64,000 nt of DNA, taken from positions 512,705,034-512,769,033 of the forward strand of contig NC_081415.1 in the NCBI RefSeq assembly GCF_030272615.1. The letters run 5' to 3'. Of the stretch, positions 44,561 through 56,225 are shown piece by piece (the first letter of the stretch is position 1; every line of letters begins with the position of its first letter). Below the pieces are notes generated by a model. That model ran no database searches and was not told the DNA's origin. It saw only the letters and a program-made list of their open reading frames with translations. Source of the DNA: Cryptomeria japonica (Eukaryota; Streptophyta; Pinopsida; Cupressales; Cupressaceae). The position numbers and the translations under genes are program-made.

Positions 44561-44979
44561 CACTAGGGAGAATAAGAGTACAAAATCAAAATAATTTATC
44601 ATGTTACATGGAGATAGTACATAAATAGGTCCAAAAACATTTGAAGGATATGAACGATAAGTATAAGTAATACGCAAATGAGAAGATAAGACATAAGAAG
44701 TTTTCTATTGGGAATGAATTCATGATATATCTTTAAAAATAAAGATTCCTAGTATGCACATATAATGAGTTGAATATGGGAAGTACATAAACCATGTAAG
44801 ATCTCTAGGAAGTTTGATTTAGGAAATGTATATGAATTGGAGTTGCAGGAAACACTTGAAATATTACCTATTTTCAATGTTGCAGATATCTATGAGCACC
44901 ATGGAATACACTCACATGGTACTAGAAATGGACCTTGTTTGGAGGATCAATTACCACGTCAACAACTAAAACAAATTGA

Positions 44980-45135
44980 GTAGATCTTGGACACCAAAAT
45001 GGCAATATCATTAGGAACAAGCAATATAAAGAGTATGTGGTGAAGTGGAAAGGTAGACCACCACAAGATTGAACATTGATTTTCTTAGGCTGAGGTAGAC
45101 TGTATTTCTCTCCATTTAGCCCTGACAAATTGAGA
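44980..45135 (+). pseudogene. Gyp-H chromodomain remnant
   Basis: Plus strand YKEYVVKWKGRPPQD, with the aromatic and KWKG core of a chromodomain, about 400 bases after the integrase core. A stop follows PPQD. Same position as in Gyp-A. Confidence 0.7.
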
Positions 45136-45169
45136 GGATCACATTCTTTCCAATCCTAGGTGTCTGATG

Positions 45170-47157
45170 AAGGAGCATCCCTAGTCGAAGAGAAATCCCA
45201 CATCAACCAAAAAAATTTATTTCCTTTCATTTCACTTTTAGTTGTCTTAACATCTTTCTCTTCATGTCTTGTTGATCATAATTTACACACTACACAAAGT
45301 CATCTACAACATACCTAGAGATATTGTGATTTTCATTTTTCATCACTATGTTATCATGATGTAGGAGTATCCCTGGTTCATGGCAATCTTGCATCAACCA
45401 AAAACATTTTCTTTTCAGTTTGTTTCCTATTTGCAGTTTCAACATTTCTTTTTGTGCTTCTTTGCATTTTCTCACTAGATCTGAGGGGACCAGATTTTGA
45501 TTGTGGACATGTTCATCTACCTTATCCTATGTCCATAGGATGTTTGGATCATTTTCTAGAATTTGAGACCTTTTTCTGGCTTAGAACACTAGAACCTCTT
45601 GGACCTATTGGCAGATCTTGTGGATCACTTTCATAGCTTGCGAATATTCAGTTCATTATTTCTAACATTCCTTGGTGTGTGGCCAACAATCCCTTGGGTC
45701 CACACTTGATTCTATGAATTTTTTGGAGGGATCTCTTTGGCGGAGGCCAACCTTGTTGTTTTACACATTTTATTTTGTTCATTGACATTTGTTCCATCTT
45801 GGTCCAATGCGAATCAATATTGATCTATAAATTAATGTAATTATGCATGTAGAATAAAATTATTAGGACATAGAAGAATAATCTGAAGGTTAGGAGGTCT
45901 GTAGTTGTCTCGCATTCTTGCTTGAGCCTGAATGTTGCATAACATGCATGTTTTGTACTCAGGCCTATGAGCCGAATCTTGTAAGCCCACATGTTGTCGA
46001 TAGTTTGTAACTGATTTTCATGATATAATTTAGTTTGTCTTTGTGGTGCAGGAGCACCAAAGGGTTGAACTGCCCTAAACCAATTTTGGCTTGTGAGACC
46101 TTCCAATGGTCATAAAAAATACACAAGGACTGGCTCTAGTCCATTTGTATGGTTGTTTAGTTGCAACTTTTAAAATTTCTCTTATCGACAAGACCTACCC
46201 CCGATCGACAAGTCTTACCCCGATGAGTTCGCTAGAGTTTGGAGTGGTTCACACTTACCCAATGACCTGATAAGTCGTCAGTTCTTGTAGCATTATTATC
46301 GGGTATTGAAAGGATTAGTTTCAAGTTTCCTTGATGATTAACTTGACCTATATTTGGATGGTGATCATGGATGATCCTATGGCGGTCGCTATACCGCAAT
46401 GGAGAGATGCACAAAAGTTATTCCCCGTGACTTGGTGACCAAGTCGTGGGACTCGGCAAGAGAGAAGCTCAGGTGAGTTAACGGGTGAGCAAGTCCGGTA
46501 TGATCAAATGATTGTCGCTATACCGCTATGGCAAGATGCACAAAGGCTATCTTCTGCGACTTGGTGACCAAGGTGGGGCCTGGCAAGAGAGCTTCATTAT
46601 GGGTAGTTAGTGAGGTCGTGCTAAGGTGGTAGGACAAGGACCTTGGAGCCAATCAGGGGGTGCCACATGGCAAAGCACAAAAAGAGATCAAGGAAGATCA
46701 GATGATCAGGATAACTATTTGTTTGTCTTGCCGATGACCCGATGGATTTGCCTTTGGTGATGCAGACCATCGTAGATGGTTAAATTTCAAATTGTTGGTG
46801 TTGTTGCAAATAGAAACCATTGGCAATGAGATTTATCTCATCCAATAGGAGGAGTTCCAAGCAGAGGATGTATGTATAAAAAGATCCAATGGGAATCTAT
46901 AAGGGGCTAATGGTTAATCATGGATCACTGATTGTTGTTTGTCGATTACCTCAGACAACACATTTTATTTTTTCCAAAATGCAATAGAGAAGTCTATTTT
47001 CTGGTTTTCAATTAGAGTTTCATTTCTGTTCATCTCACGTATGTTGTTAATGTAATTTTTTCATTTCTTTGTTCTATGAGTTATTGGTTTGAACCCATGA
47101 ATAAATTCGGGATCTATAAATAAAGCTTTCCTTCTCAGTTTTTGTTCCCTATTTGCA
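45170..47157 (+). repeat. LTR shared by Gyp-H and Gyp-F
   Basis: Starts near TGATGAAGGAGCATCCC just after the Gyp-H chromodomain and ends CCCTATTTGCA before a decayed tRNA-Met-type primer site (TGGGTCTGAATTGA, 47168-47181). It holds a second, diverged copy of its own first 130 bases at about 45357 and a 125-base tandem duplication (46383-46600). Edges are approximate, as no second copy is in the window. Confidence 0.5.
46383..46600 (+). repeat. about 125-bp tandem duplication in the LTR
   Basis: Two units carry GTCGCTATACCGC, AGATGCACAAA, GACTTGGTGACCAAG and GGCAAGAGAG in the same order with moderate divergence. Confidence 0.8.
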
Positions 47158-47789
47158 ATAATCGAATGGGTCTGAATTGAAACTCCACAAGATCTTTGGA
47201 GATTGTCAAGAAGAGTCAGAAATGTATAGTAGGTTCTCATTTAAGAGAGACCAGGAAATGGCAATCATCATTTCTACATACTGAGCATAGGCGAGCTTGG
47301 TGATAGTCCGGCTAGGTATCAGTAATTTGAAGGAAATAACTTGCAGGGGAAGGAAACTACTGAGAACTGGGAAAAGATCCAGAAGGTGACAAGCCTGAAA
47401 ATGAGACATTGTGCAATCATAGGGAAAAATTTTCTAAACCAAACACGATGGGTGGTTTTGAAAAAAGAGAGTGAATGTGTGTGTTTCCTAGACCTCTACA
47501 AGGATTTAGTGAACAAGCTTACTTTGTGAGCTTGAGGGAGGTGAGATAAGCAAACAAATGGTAGGGAAGCCCTTAGAAGTCTAGAGGGGTAGACTTAGAA
47601 CCTAGAAAGGGATAGAAGAAAACCATCAAAGAAACCAAATTGATGGAAAACTAGGTTGCCTTCCAGAGGTGTTGGTGCTAGTGGAAAACGAAATTCCAGA
47701 GATGTTGGTGCCCGTGGAAATGCAAACCTTGTTGTGATGAAAATTTTGAGAGGAATTGTAGCCTAATTAGAAGTTGTTGAAACTAGCCA

Positions 47790-48760
47790 GAGGAGAGGTT
47801 GACATATTTAAGATGTAAGTGATGATGAGGAAGAAGAAGTAGATGGAGAACAAGGAGAAAATCCACCGGCAAAGGATCTAGATGAAGAGAGGTTTATAAG
47901 AGAATTGTTAAGAGTGAATAGAAGACCACATTTTACCCTACCAGAGTATGATGGCAACTTGGATTTAGATGAATTGTTAGATTGGATCATGAGTAGGGAA
48001 AGTATTCTGATTTTGAAGGCATTGTGGAAGATAGAAAGGTGAGGTATGCTTGCACTAAGTTGAAATGTAATGCATCTCTTTGGTGGGAACATTTGTAGGT
48101 AGATAGACAGAGAAGAGGTAAAGAGAAGATCAAATCTTGGGAATGGATAGTTAGTAAGTTCAAATCAAAGTTTATGCTTGCTAATTATCAAGTCAATCTA
48201 TTTTGGAAGTTGCAGAACCTGAAGTAGAAGGAATCTAGTGTGATAGAGTATACCAAAGCATTCTACAAGTTTAATATCAGATCCAAACATACTAATGATG
48301 AGATTCAACAAGTAGTTAGATATTTGAATGGGTTATAGATATCTATATAACATGAACTCAACTTAATCAAGTTGTATAGTGTTGAAGAAGCTTACCAATA
48401 TACAGTGAAAATTGAGGAGAAGTTGAACAAAAGACATGAGTAGAAGCAAAGAGGTAGAGGTGGAAGGTTTTCTAGAGTCCAAGATTTCAAGGAGGAAGAA
48501 GCTATTTTGGAGGAAGAGTACCCTGTACAGATCATAATAAAGACAAGGAAGTTAGTAGAGATGATAGTTCATATCGGAATGATTATAGAATTTTTTACCA
48601 GAGAAGAGAACCTAATGGATATCAGAGTGCTGGTTATGGAAAAGATGATAGGAGACAAGATAAAAGAGTAGAGGAACCTTCTTTAAGTTTGGAGGAGAAG
48701 GACATCATGCTTTTTAATGTAAGAATACCAATAACACTGGAAGAACAACATTGGTAGAAT
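47790..48760 (+). pseudogene. Gyp-F gag
   Basis: Plus strand: an acidic start (DDEEEEVDGEQGEN), then FTLPEYDGNLDLDELLDWI, KLKCNASLWWEHL, SKFMLANYQVNLFWKLQNLK and VIEYTKAFYKFNIRSK, the gypsy gag capsid pattern in several frames. The zinc knuckle near 48680-48725 is decayed to FKFGGEGHHAF*CK. Stops and frameshifts are frequent. About 600 bases separate it from the primer site. Confidence 0.82.
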
Positions 48761-48804
48761 AAGATGATACTAGATTGACTAATATACCAGAAGATGGAGA
48801 ATAG

Positions 48805-50060
48805 TTGGTGATGAGAAGAACTTTGTGCCATACCAAAGATGATGAGGAGCCCTTGCAGAGGAGGAATTTGTTCAAGACAAGATGTAAAGTATCTGGTAAG
48901 TGTTGTAAAGTCATTATTGGTAGTGGTAGTTCAAATAATCTTGTTTTAGAGGAGATGGTAAATAAGTTGAAGTTGGAAAGATTGAAGAACCCTAAGCCTT
49001 ATCAGATAGCATGGATTCAGAATGATCATAAGATACTAGTGAGTGAACAATGTTTAGTGAAATTGAAGATTAGATCTTATCATGATGAAGTTTTGTCTGA
49101 TACCATGCCTATGGATATTTGTCATATCTTGTTGGCTAGACCTTGCTAGTATGATAGACAGACAATACATGATGGGAGGAAGAACATATACACTATTGTT
49201 GCAAATGGGATGAAGAAGACCTTTTTGCCCTTGGAGGAGCCTTTGAAGAGTGAAGTTTGTACAAGTACCAAAAATTCTTTGGTGGATGGAAGCAAATTTC
49301 TATATGGGATGAGACATGAGAATGTATGTTTTACCTTAGTTCCTAGGAAGACTGAGAATTTGAAGCATGAAGAAGAACAACCAAAGGAGATAATGGAGTT
49401 ACTAATAGAATATGGAGACATCAGTTTAGATAATGTACCTAATGGATTACCCCATTGTGAGAAGTATCAATAATTGCATGGACCTGATTCTCGAAGCTAG
49501 TTTGCCTAATAGAGAAGCACACCAGATGACACTAATAGAGAATGAGGAATTGAATAGACAAGTACAGTATTTGTTAAGGGAATTTTTTATCATAGAAAGA
49601 TTGAGTCATTGTACAATGCTAGCAGTGTTAACATTGAAAAAGGATGGAGAATGGAGGATTGTACTGACTCTAGAGCAATAAACAAGATCACAGTGAAGTA
49701 TAGATTCCCTTTTCCTATGATGGATGACATAATGGATTGTTTGAGTGGAGCCAGATACTACACAAAGATAGACTTCAAGAGTGGATACCATCATATCAAA
49801 ATCAGATTAGGAGATGAATGGAAGACAACATTCAAGACAAATGAAGGGTTGTATGAATGGTTGGTGATGCCTTTTGGATTGTCTAATGCACCAAGTACTT
49901 TCACGAGGTTGATGAATGAGGTATTGAAGAAATCCTTGGGTAATTTTGTTAGTGTATATTAGGATAACATTTTGATAATCAGTAATACCAAGGAAGAACA
50001 CATGTTGCATTTGAGACAAGTTTTAGAGAGCTTGAGAGAATTAAAGTTGTTTTTGATAAA
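48805..50060 (+). pseudogene. Gyp-F protease and first part of RT
   Basis: Plus strand. KVIIGSGSSNNLVLEEMV is the protease active site with Gly replacing the catalytic Asp; LSDTMPMDICHILLARP is the conserved protease end. Linker YGDISLDNVPNGLP, then [54 protein letters not shown] (first Asp intact), [19 protein letters not shown], and VY*DNILI where YLDD is expected, so a stop and D-to-N change destroy the active site. LINE-2 interrupts right after LKLFLIK. Confidence 0.9.
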
Positions 50061-51015
50061 GATAACGGGTTTTACATGGACCCGAAACCAAAAGTTTTAC
50101 AAAATTCGGCCATCTGCCAAATAGACATAAACCAACAGTAAAAGAGGGGAGCACCCCAGAAAAGTCACGAAAGCAAAAGAAACATAGACAAAAAAACAAA
50201 ACAAAACAAAAGCACTCAATTAAGAGAGTGCATCAGCTCCTTGTTCTTCTGGATAGAAATATTATTTCATCCAGCTCCTCCATAATGAATCTGGAGGTAC
50301 CCTTATTGTTGCTCCTACTTCTAGTCCTGGAACTAGGGCCTATGGTTTTGTTGTCTCCAATAACCATGTCTTCACCTCCAAGATCTTTCTCAGGTTCACT
50401 TTTAATGGATCTGTATTCCACAACCATGACATTGATCTTTTTGAGCCCCTCTATACTATTATTCATGGATTCCTTGCTTATGTCGACCAAGTTCTTGAGG
50501 TTTTTCTTTATCTCCACCATAGACTATTCCACCTTTTCAATTCTCTATTCATGGTTGCATTTCATCACCTCGACATCTTGGGAGAGCTTCTAGGTCATAA
50601 GCATGAGCTTCTTAGATTTGCTAGGCTTAGGTGAGCCTATGAAGATGTCAATAATCTCCTTTACCCCCACTTTGAAGGTATCAAGTTTTTCTCTCCACCC
50701 ACTTCTAGCAACTCTCCCAGATTCTAGTCGCTTTCATCACCGGGTTCATCAGTATACTATTCCTCTGTAACCCACTATCCTCTTCTTTAGACATGGTCCC
50801 CTGGTTTTCCTTTAGAACATTAATTGGAATGTCCAGTTTAATTTTCTAGTCTAAAGTCTTTGGACCATAGTCCTTAGTCGCAAGATTCTTATTTTTAGAA
50901 AGGGACTCAGCCTTAGAAATCAATTTACTAGTAGATTTATATTTATTGGCCACCCATCTAGGAGGATTCTTATTGCTAAACATCCCAGGGGTGACCATCA
51001 TCTCACCTTCATCCA
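50061..51015 (-). other. LINE-2 3' tail region
   Basis: The minus strand continues the extra ORF in broken frames to about 50225, then an untranslated end reading TTTCGGGTCCATGTAAAACC. No poly-A longer than a few bases. The sense-strand frame at 50228-50593 is a shadow. Confidence 0.5.
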
Positions 51016-51767
51016 CTAGCTTCTAATCAGGGTTGTCAAAAGGAATGGCACACCCACTATCCTCCAAATCCATTTCCAAGTCAGAGAAATCCTAAATATT
51101 AGTATGATGGCCTTTCTCAGATAGGGAGGGCACAACATCAAGGGTCTTAGTGTACTCCTTGATGAGAACAATAATCCCTCCATGAAGAATAAGATTATTT
51201 GGATTCTCCATATGTTTTTCAAGACTATTCTCTAAAGAGGGGGCCAGATAGAAAGGAATAGAAATGATTTTACCATGCATAAAATGATTCAAAATGGTAA
51301 AATGGTAGGAAAAGATACTGGCATATCTACCATCAAGCATAATATACCTCATGAAGAACTCGGCCATGTGTACCCAGGGAGCCATAAGATCTTTCTTGTT
51401 ATAGCCACCATCAACCATTTTGTTAACTCTTGAGCGCTCCTTGTCTTTGTCGAAAAAATTCGCCATGTCCTCCTCCCCTGTTTTCCTATCTCTATAGAAC
51501 CTTCTGCCATTCATCGCCAGACTAGTAACCATCGCCACCAAGGTTTCATCCAACTGGTAATTAGTACCATAAGCCTCAGGACCCCTTTCTTCCACCCATT
51601 GACAAAAGATTCTGTGAGTAGAGGAGAAGGTCTATGAAGTCTATCCAAGAAGGGGAAAATTCCCTCATCAATGATTTCCTGCCACACCTCCTTATTTTTC
51701 TTCCATTTCTCACAAGTAGACGGTTCTTGCATGTTCTTTCCCCCACCCATAATAATCCGGGTCACCA
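51016..51767 (-). pseudogene. extra ORF downstream of LINE-2 RNase H
   Basis: The minus strand begins MGGGKNMQEPSTCEKWKKN, followed by EIIDEGIFPFLDRL and ESFVNGWKKG. After one frameshift near 51590 comes an open run of 160 codons: YQLDETLVAMVTSLAMNGRR, FFDKDKERSRVNKMVDGGY, WVHMAEFFMRYIMLDGRYAS, HFTILNHFMHGKIISIPFYL and ILHGGIIVLIKEYTK. Beyond a stop at 51092 it goes on DFSDLEMDLEDSGCAIPFD. I do not recognise the family; it is not ORF1, RT or RNase H. A LINE normally ends after RNase H, so this may be captured or 3'-transduced host sequence. It shares general style, though not clear sequence, with the unknown frame of Cop-E. Confidence 0.6.
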
Positions 51768-51772
51768 AACAA

Positions 51773-51870
51773 CAGGAAATGGGCCACACCAGAGAAGTCT
51801 TCGAAGAGTCGTAGGAAATGGGCCACACCAGAAAAGTCTCCAAACGGTAGCAGAAAATGGGCCACACAAT
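51773..51870. repeat. three-unit tandem repeat, GAAATGGGCCACAC
   Basis: Units with AGGAAATGGGCCACACCAGA followed by AGTCTTCGAAG-type spacers, the third diverged (GCAGAAAATGGGCCACAC). It lies just upstream (minus sense) of the extra ORF. Confidence 0.85.
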
Positions 51871-52050
51871 TAAACAGAAAATTCAAGCACAAGGGAAGTT
51901 TGTAGATCTTTGATTAGGGAAAACAAAAAGGAGTCATTTCCCCAACAACTCAATCAAATCATTATTAAAGATCATTGATTAACGCAAGTGGGTGGAATCA
52001 TCACAAGCCAATTCGCATAGGTTTTTGGGGAATGAATGCCTACTACTCCA

Positions 52051-52506
52051 CTATTTAGCCACCATGTAGCCCACCATCATATTGGCCAATGTATCTGCCA
52101 CTTTGTTACCTTCCTGAAATATGTGCAAAATTTTGAATTCTTCCAACTCATTTATTATATCTTGGCAATCCTTGATCAGATTTGCTATCGTCCAGCTCGG
52201 ATCCGTGTGCCCATTCAAACAATTGGCAGTGTTTAGTGAGTTAGACTCCAACCAAACTTTTCTAAAGCCTTCTCTTTTATCCATGTGTAACCCAATGTGG
52301 GCAGCGCTAGTCTCCGCAAAGTGGTTGGACTGGGTGCCCAGAGGGAGCGCCACTACAAAAACCAACAAACTTGTATGATTCCTAGCCACTCCCCCACACC
52401 CAACCGACCTAGGGTTCACTTTAGCCACCCCATCCACATTGATTTTGATCCATCCCATAGGGGGGTTGCCAAAGAACATTTTGTCTTCCTGCTTTGTTTT
52501 GTGCAC
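52051..52506 (-). pseudogene. LINE-2 RNase H domain
   Basis: Minus strand, 151 codons open: GWIKINVDGVAKVNPRSVG (first catalytic Asp), AETSAAHIGLHM (Glu), KVWLESNSLNTANCLNG (the third Asp is Asn here) and EGNKVADTLAN (fourth Asp). This is the RVT_3-type RNase H found at the C-terminus of many plant L1 elements. One catalytic residue is lost. It ends normally at a stop. Confidence 0.9.
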
Positions 52507-52560
52507 TGGAATGGCAATATTCCAATCAATTTGCCACTGATTGATAGTATCCCATTCCTC

Positions 52561-53260
52561 CTAGAAAGTAGGGAGGGAATGGTCATTCTTTCTACTGGGG
52601 CAGGAGTGTAGAAAATTCTCCTTGGTAGAAATGTGAATTTTGGTAGCCACAACAAGTGCAAAAGATTCCAAATCTCTAAAGACTCTATTGTTTCTTTCTT
52701 TCCAAATACCCCAAACAATATGAGGAAGAGACAAATTCCAGAGAACTCCCAAAGCCTGATTTTCAAAGGGGCACTTTGATTCAAACCACATCCTTTGAAC
52801 AGAATCACGGAAGACCCAATTAGTGTTCTAGATATTAAGGAAGAAAGTCCAGATATCCCTGACAAAGGAGCAGTGAAGCAGTAGATGACCAGCATTTTCT
52901 TCCGCTTCTTTGCAAAGAAAACATCTATTAGTAAGAGGAAGATCTCTTTTCCAAAGATTGTCAATGGTAGAGATCTTACCCTGCATAAACAGCTAGAAAA
53001 AAGTCTTAATTTTTGGAATTAAGAGATTATTCTAGATGCCCACCCAGAAGGGGGGGGGAGTTTCTACAGATGAACTTATAAGCATCAACAACCTTGAACT
53101 TCCCAGAAGAGGAGAAATCACAGAACACTTCATCCTCCACATGAGAGCGGGGGATGTGTATACAATTCAACCAAGGTTGCATAGGTATCAAAGCATTATC
53201 CATAGAATTGAGATCCAACCAGGCTCCATCTCTAAAATAATTAGCCACCCAAGAGCCAAT
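52561..53260 (-). pseudogene. LINE-2 zinc-binding region and connector
   Basis: Minus strand from about 53250: DGAWLDLNSMDN, PRSHVEDEVFCDFSSSGKF and VVDAYKFICRN, the stretch before the zf-RVT knuckle of plant LINEs. The knuckle itself lies in broken frames (near 52870-52960). The connector with LGVLWNLSLPHIVWGIWKER and NNRVFRDLES follows. Helps LINE RNA binding in the family. Several stops. Confidence 0.75.
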
Positions 53261-53269
53261 TTTTTTGAG

Positions 53270-55110
53270 ACATAATTCTTTGAAAGGAGAAGCCTAAACA
53301 GAATTTGATAGGGGGCCATCACCAGTCCACCAGTCATCCCAAAACCTAATTTTGGCACCATTCCCAACACCCATCTACAACCACGCAAAATAACTTTGGA
53401 GGAGCCAAAGAAGTTACTACATAAATCAAAAGTAGCATTGGGAAGGTCATAAGAGTCCAGAGTGTTTTGGATATCTAGAATGTGGTATTTATGTTTGAAA
53501 ATGTCAATCCATTCATCATTCTCTTTAAGACATCTCCACAATTGCTTGGCCATCAGGGCTTTATTGAAATCTCTCAGATTTCTAATGTCCAGTCCCCCCC
53601 ATGGACTTCGGAAGGAAAACCTGATTCCAAGCCACAAGATGTAGTCTATTCTTAGATTCAATACCTGTCCATAAAAAGTTTTTTTGTATTCTTTCTAGTT
53701 TATTAGTAATTTTGATTGGGATTTTGAATAAGCTCATAGCATAAACTGGGAGGCTTTGAAGTGAAGCTTTGAGTAGTTCAAGCTTACCAGCTTGTCTTAA
53801 CAAAGAACCTTTCCACCCACCCAACTTATTCTGGAATTTATCAATAAGGTTCGCCCAGAAGGAGTCTGGGTGGGACCATGGAAGAGGGGAAGACCTAAAT
53901 AAGAGTCGGGAAAAATTCCAACTTTACACCCAATAATCGAGGCAATCTTTTTTTTTCCTGTGCTCTGGGGTGTTAAAGAAAAAAATAGAGCTTTTAGCCA
54001 GACTAATTTTTTGCCCAGTACCTTGTTCATAAGTATCCAAAGTCTTTTTTGAATTATTAGCTTCTTTAACTGAGCCTTTCCCCATCAACAAAGTATCATC
54101 TATAAATTGTTGGTGAGAACATGAGGAGGCCTGAGAGGAGGGTCGTAATCCCATAATATTGCCTTTTCTAACTTCCCTATGGATAATTTAACTAAGAGCT
54201 TCACTCATCAGAATGAAAAGTAAAGTAGATAGAGGATCCCCTTGTCTAATGCCCCTTGATGAGGAAAAGAAACTAGAGGCAGACCCATTAATCAACACTG
54301 AAAATTTGGGGGTGGACACACATTGTTCAATAATATGGATGGAGTTATCTCTGAATCCAAATGCCTTGAGGATTCGGAGAAGAAAACTCTAGTTGACTCT
54401 ATCAAAAGCTTTCAACAGGTCCAATTTCAGAAAAAGCCAGGTTTTTTATTGATAGATAGGGAGAGGATGTTCTCATGCACCACAATAATGGAATCTAGGA
54501 TCTGCCTCCTAGGAACAAACCCATTTTGATGCTTAGAAATTAGAGAAGGGATGAAATTCTTAAGTCTAAGCACTAGGATTTTGGTGAAAATTTTATATAA
54601 AGAATTGCAAAGACTAATAGGTCTAAAATCCTGAAAAGAGTAGGCATTAGATTTCATGGGGATGAGGACAAGGAAGGTGACATTCAGCTCCTTCAGGAGA
54701 GAGCAGGATCCAAAAAATTCTTGAGCCACAATGACCACATCAGAGCAAATAATTTGACAAAATTTTTGAAAGAAAACAGAGGGAAGCCATCAGGGCTAGA
54801 GACTTTGTTACCTTTAAAAGAGAAGACCTCATTGAGAACTTCATCCGGAGAAGGGATTTTGGTAAGCTCCAAGTTCATATCCTGAGAGATAATGGTGGGA
54901 ACCTCCAGTAATATTTCATTTTGAGATAGAGGGTCAAGAGGATCATCCATCGAAAAGAGATTAATGAAAAAATTGATGGCTTCCTAGCAAATCTCTTCAT
55001 ACTTATCAACCCATCTCTGGCCAATCTGAATTTTATTTGTTCTATTAGCATCCTTGTCTTTAAGGGTCATCATATGAAAGAACTTAGTGTTTTTGTTAGC
55101 ACTTTTAAGC
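53270..55110 (-). pseudogene. LINE-2 reverse transcriptase
   Basis: Minus strand from the right: ILLEVPTIISQDMNLELTKI and PSPDEVLNEVFSFKGNKV, then VTFLVLIPMKSNAY, FRPISLCNSLYKIFTKILV, NGFVPRRQILDSIIVVHE (RT motifs 0-2), a broken stretch, and QQFIDDTLLMGKGS with the FIDD active site intact near 54100. Later GLPLFHGPTQ and a long LELLKASLQSLPVYAMSLFKIP segment belong to the thumb. Frameshifts separate the pieces. This enzyme copies the LINE RNA at the nick made by the endonuclease. Confidence 0.92.
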
Positions 55111-55329
55111 CATAAAGCTCTAGATCTCTATTTCCAGAATTCCTCCTCTTTGGAAATAATATCATGCAATTTAGTGAAAATCTCAATTTATTTGTTCGAG
55201 ACATCTTTATCAAACATGAAGACTTGTGTATTCTTTTGAACCTCCTCAACATCCAATTTGAGCTTATCTTTAATTTTGAAGATATTGCCAAAAGAGGATT
55301 TGTTCCAATGTTGAATATTGGACTTGACA

Positions 55330-55910
55330 TTAGATACCTTCTTGGCTATATGAAACATGGTCTTACTCTAGATATCAGTATACCACCACTGCATAATTTT
55401 ATCTTGGATGTCAGGGGCCATCAACCATATTTTCTCAAATCTAAAGGGGTACGCCTTTCTTCCAGACAACAGTGTCATCAAAAGGCAAATAGGGAAGTGG
55501 TATGATCCAACATGGGGCAAGGCATTGAATCTACAAGAAGAATTCTGAATCCAATTAGGAGAGACAAGGCCTCTATCTAGCTTAACCTGAATGAGATCCT
55601 CCCCACTATGTCTGTTGGACCAGGTGTACTTAGCACCAATAAGATCCAGGTCTAAAAGGTTCAAAGAATTGATCATGTTAGCCAAGTCTTGTCTACTATC
55701 AATAGAGATAGGAATACTCCCAAATTTCTCCAAATTTGAGAGTGGGGTGTTGAAATCGCCCAGAAGAACCAATTTCTCATTAGGGAAGAGCGATCTAGCA
55801 TGGAAAATGGAAGACCAGAGGGCTTTCCTAGCATGTCTCCCATTAGGAGCATAGATTTTGGAAATAATCCATGAGGAACCATCTTTAAGATTAAAGAATC
55901 TAAAGAAGAA
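55330..55910 (-). pseudogene. LINE-2 endonuclease, C-terminal part
   Basis: Minus strand: YAPNGRHARKALW, then VLLGDFNTPLSNLEKFGS (catalytic GDFN), LDLIGAKYTWSNRHSGEDLI and KLDRGLVSPNW, followed by PHVGSYHFPICLL, where family members have an SDH-type catalytic His motif (SYH here). The N-terminal third (QETK, RGLN) is missing because of 5' truncation. Confidence 0.9.
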
Positions 55911-56225
55911 AAGTTATTGATAAACATTAAGAAGTGTAGTTTCATAAAGGAAGAGTTAGTCTTTTTGAGATTTTTGATATCTATGAATGTATGGAATATG
56001 GATCCTGAGAAAGTAAGAGAAATTTTTGAATGGCCTACACTAGAAAGCATTGGAGAGGTGAGATCATTTCAAGTATTGGCCAGTTTCTACTGAAAGTTTA
56101 TCAGAAATTTCAGTTCAGTTTGTAACCCTATGACATAAACAATGAGAAGACATAAGAAGGATTTTAAGTGGACAACCAGAGAAAATAAGATTTTTGAGTT
56201 GCTAAAGTGGAAGGTAACATAATAA
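55911..56225 (+). pseudogene. Gyp-F RT, continuation after LINE-2
   Basis: Plus strand: LLINIKKCSFIKEELVFLRFL, PEKVREIFEWPTLESIGEV, RSFQVLASFY, KFIRNFSSVCNPMT and FKWTTRENKIFELLKWKV. This is the RT thumb and connection, continuing the part at 50060. It ends at about 56225 without RNase H or integrase, where unrelated copia-type 3' sequence starts. Confidence 0.88.

Larger units (their letters stand above)
50061..55910 (-). mobile_element. LINE-2: 5'-truncated L1-type LINE
   Basis: Minus strand, 5.85 kb. From the right it starts inside the endonuclease, then RT, zinc region and RNase H, an extra ORF, a 3' untranslated end and no clear poly-A. Missing ORF1 and the start of the endonuclease is the usual 5' truncation. 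An imperfect target duplication (AAAGTTGTTTTTGATAAA at 50043-50060 and AAGTTATTGATAAA at 55911-55924) fits target-primed insertion, and Gyp-F RT resumes on the far side. Confidence 0.85.

Noticed and set aside
50228-50593. 121-codon plus-strand gene
   Set aside because: Antisense of the LINE-2 3' region; leucine/serine-rich by composition only.
53036-55854. Plus-strand frames across LINE-2
   Set aside because: Antisense shadows of the endonuclease, RT and zinc region, which have clear family motifs on the minus strand.
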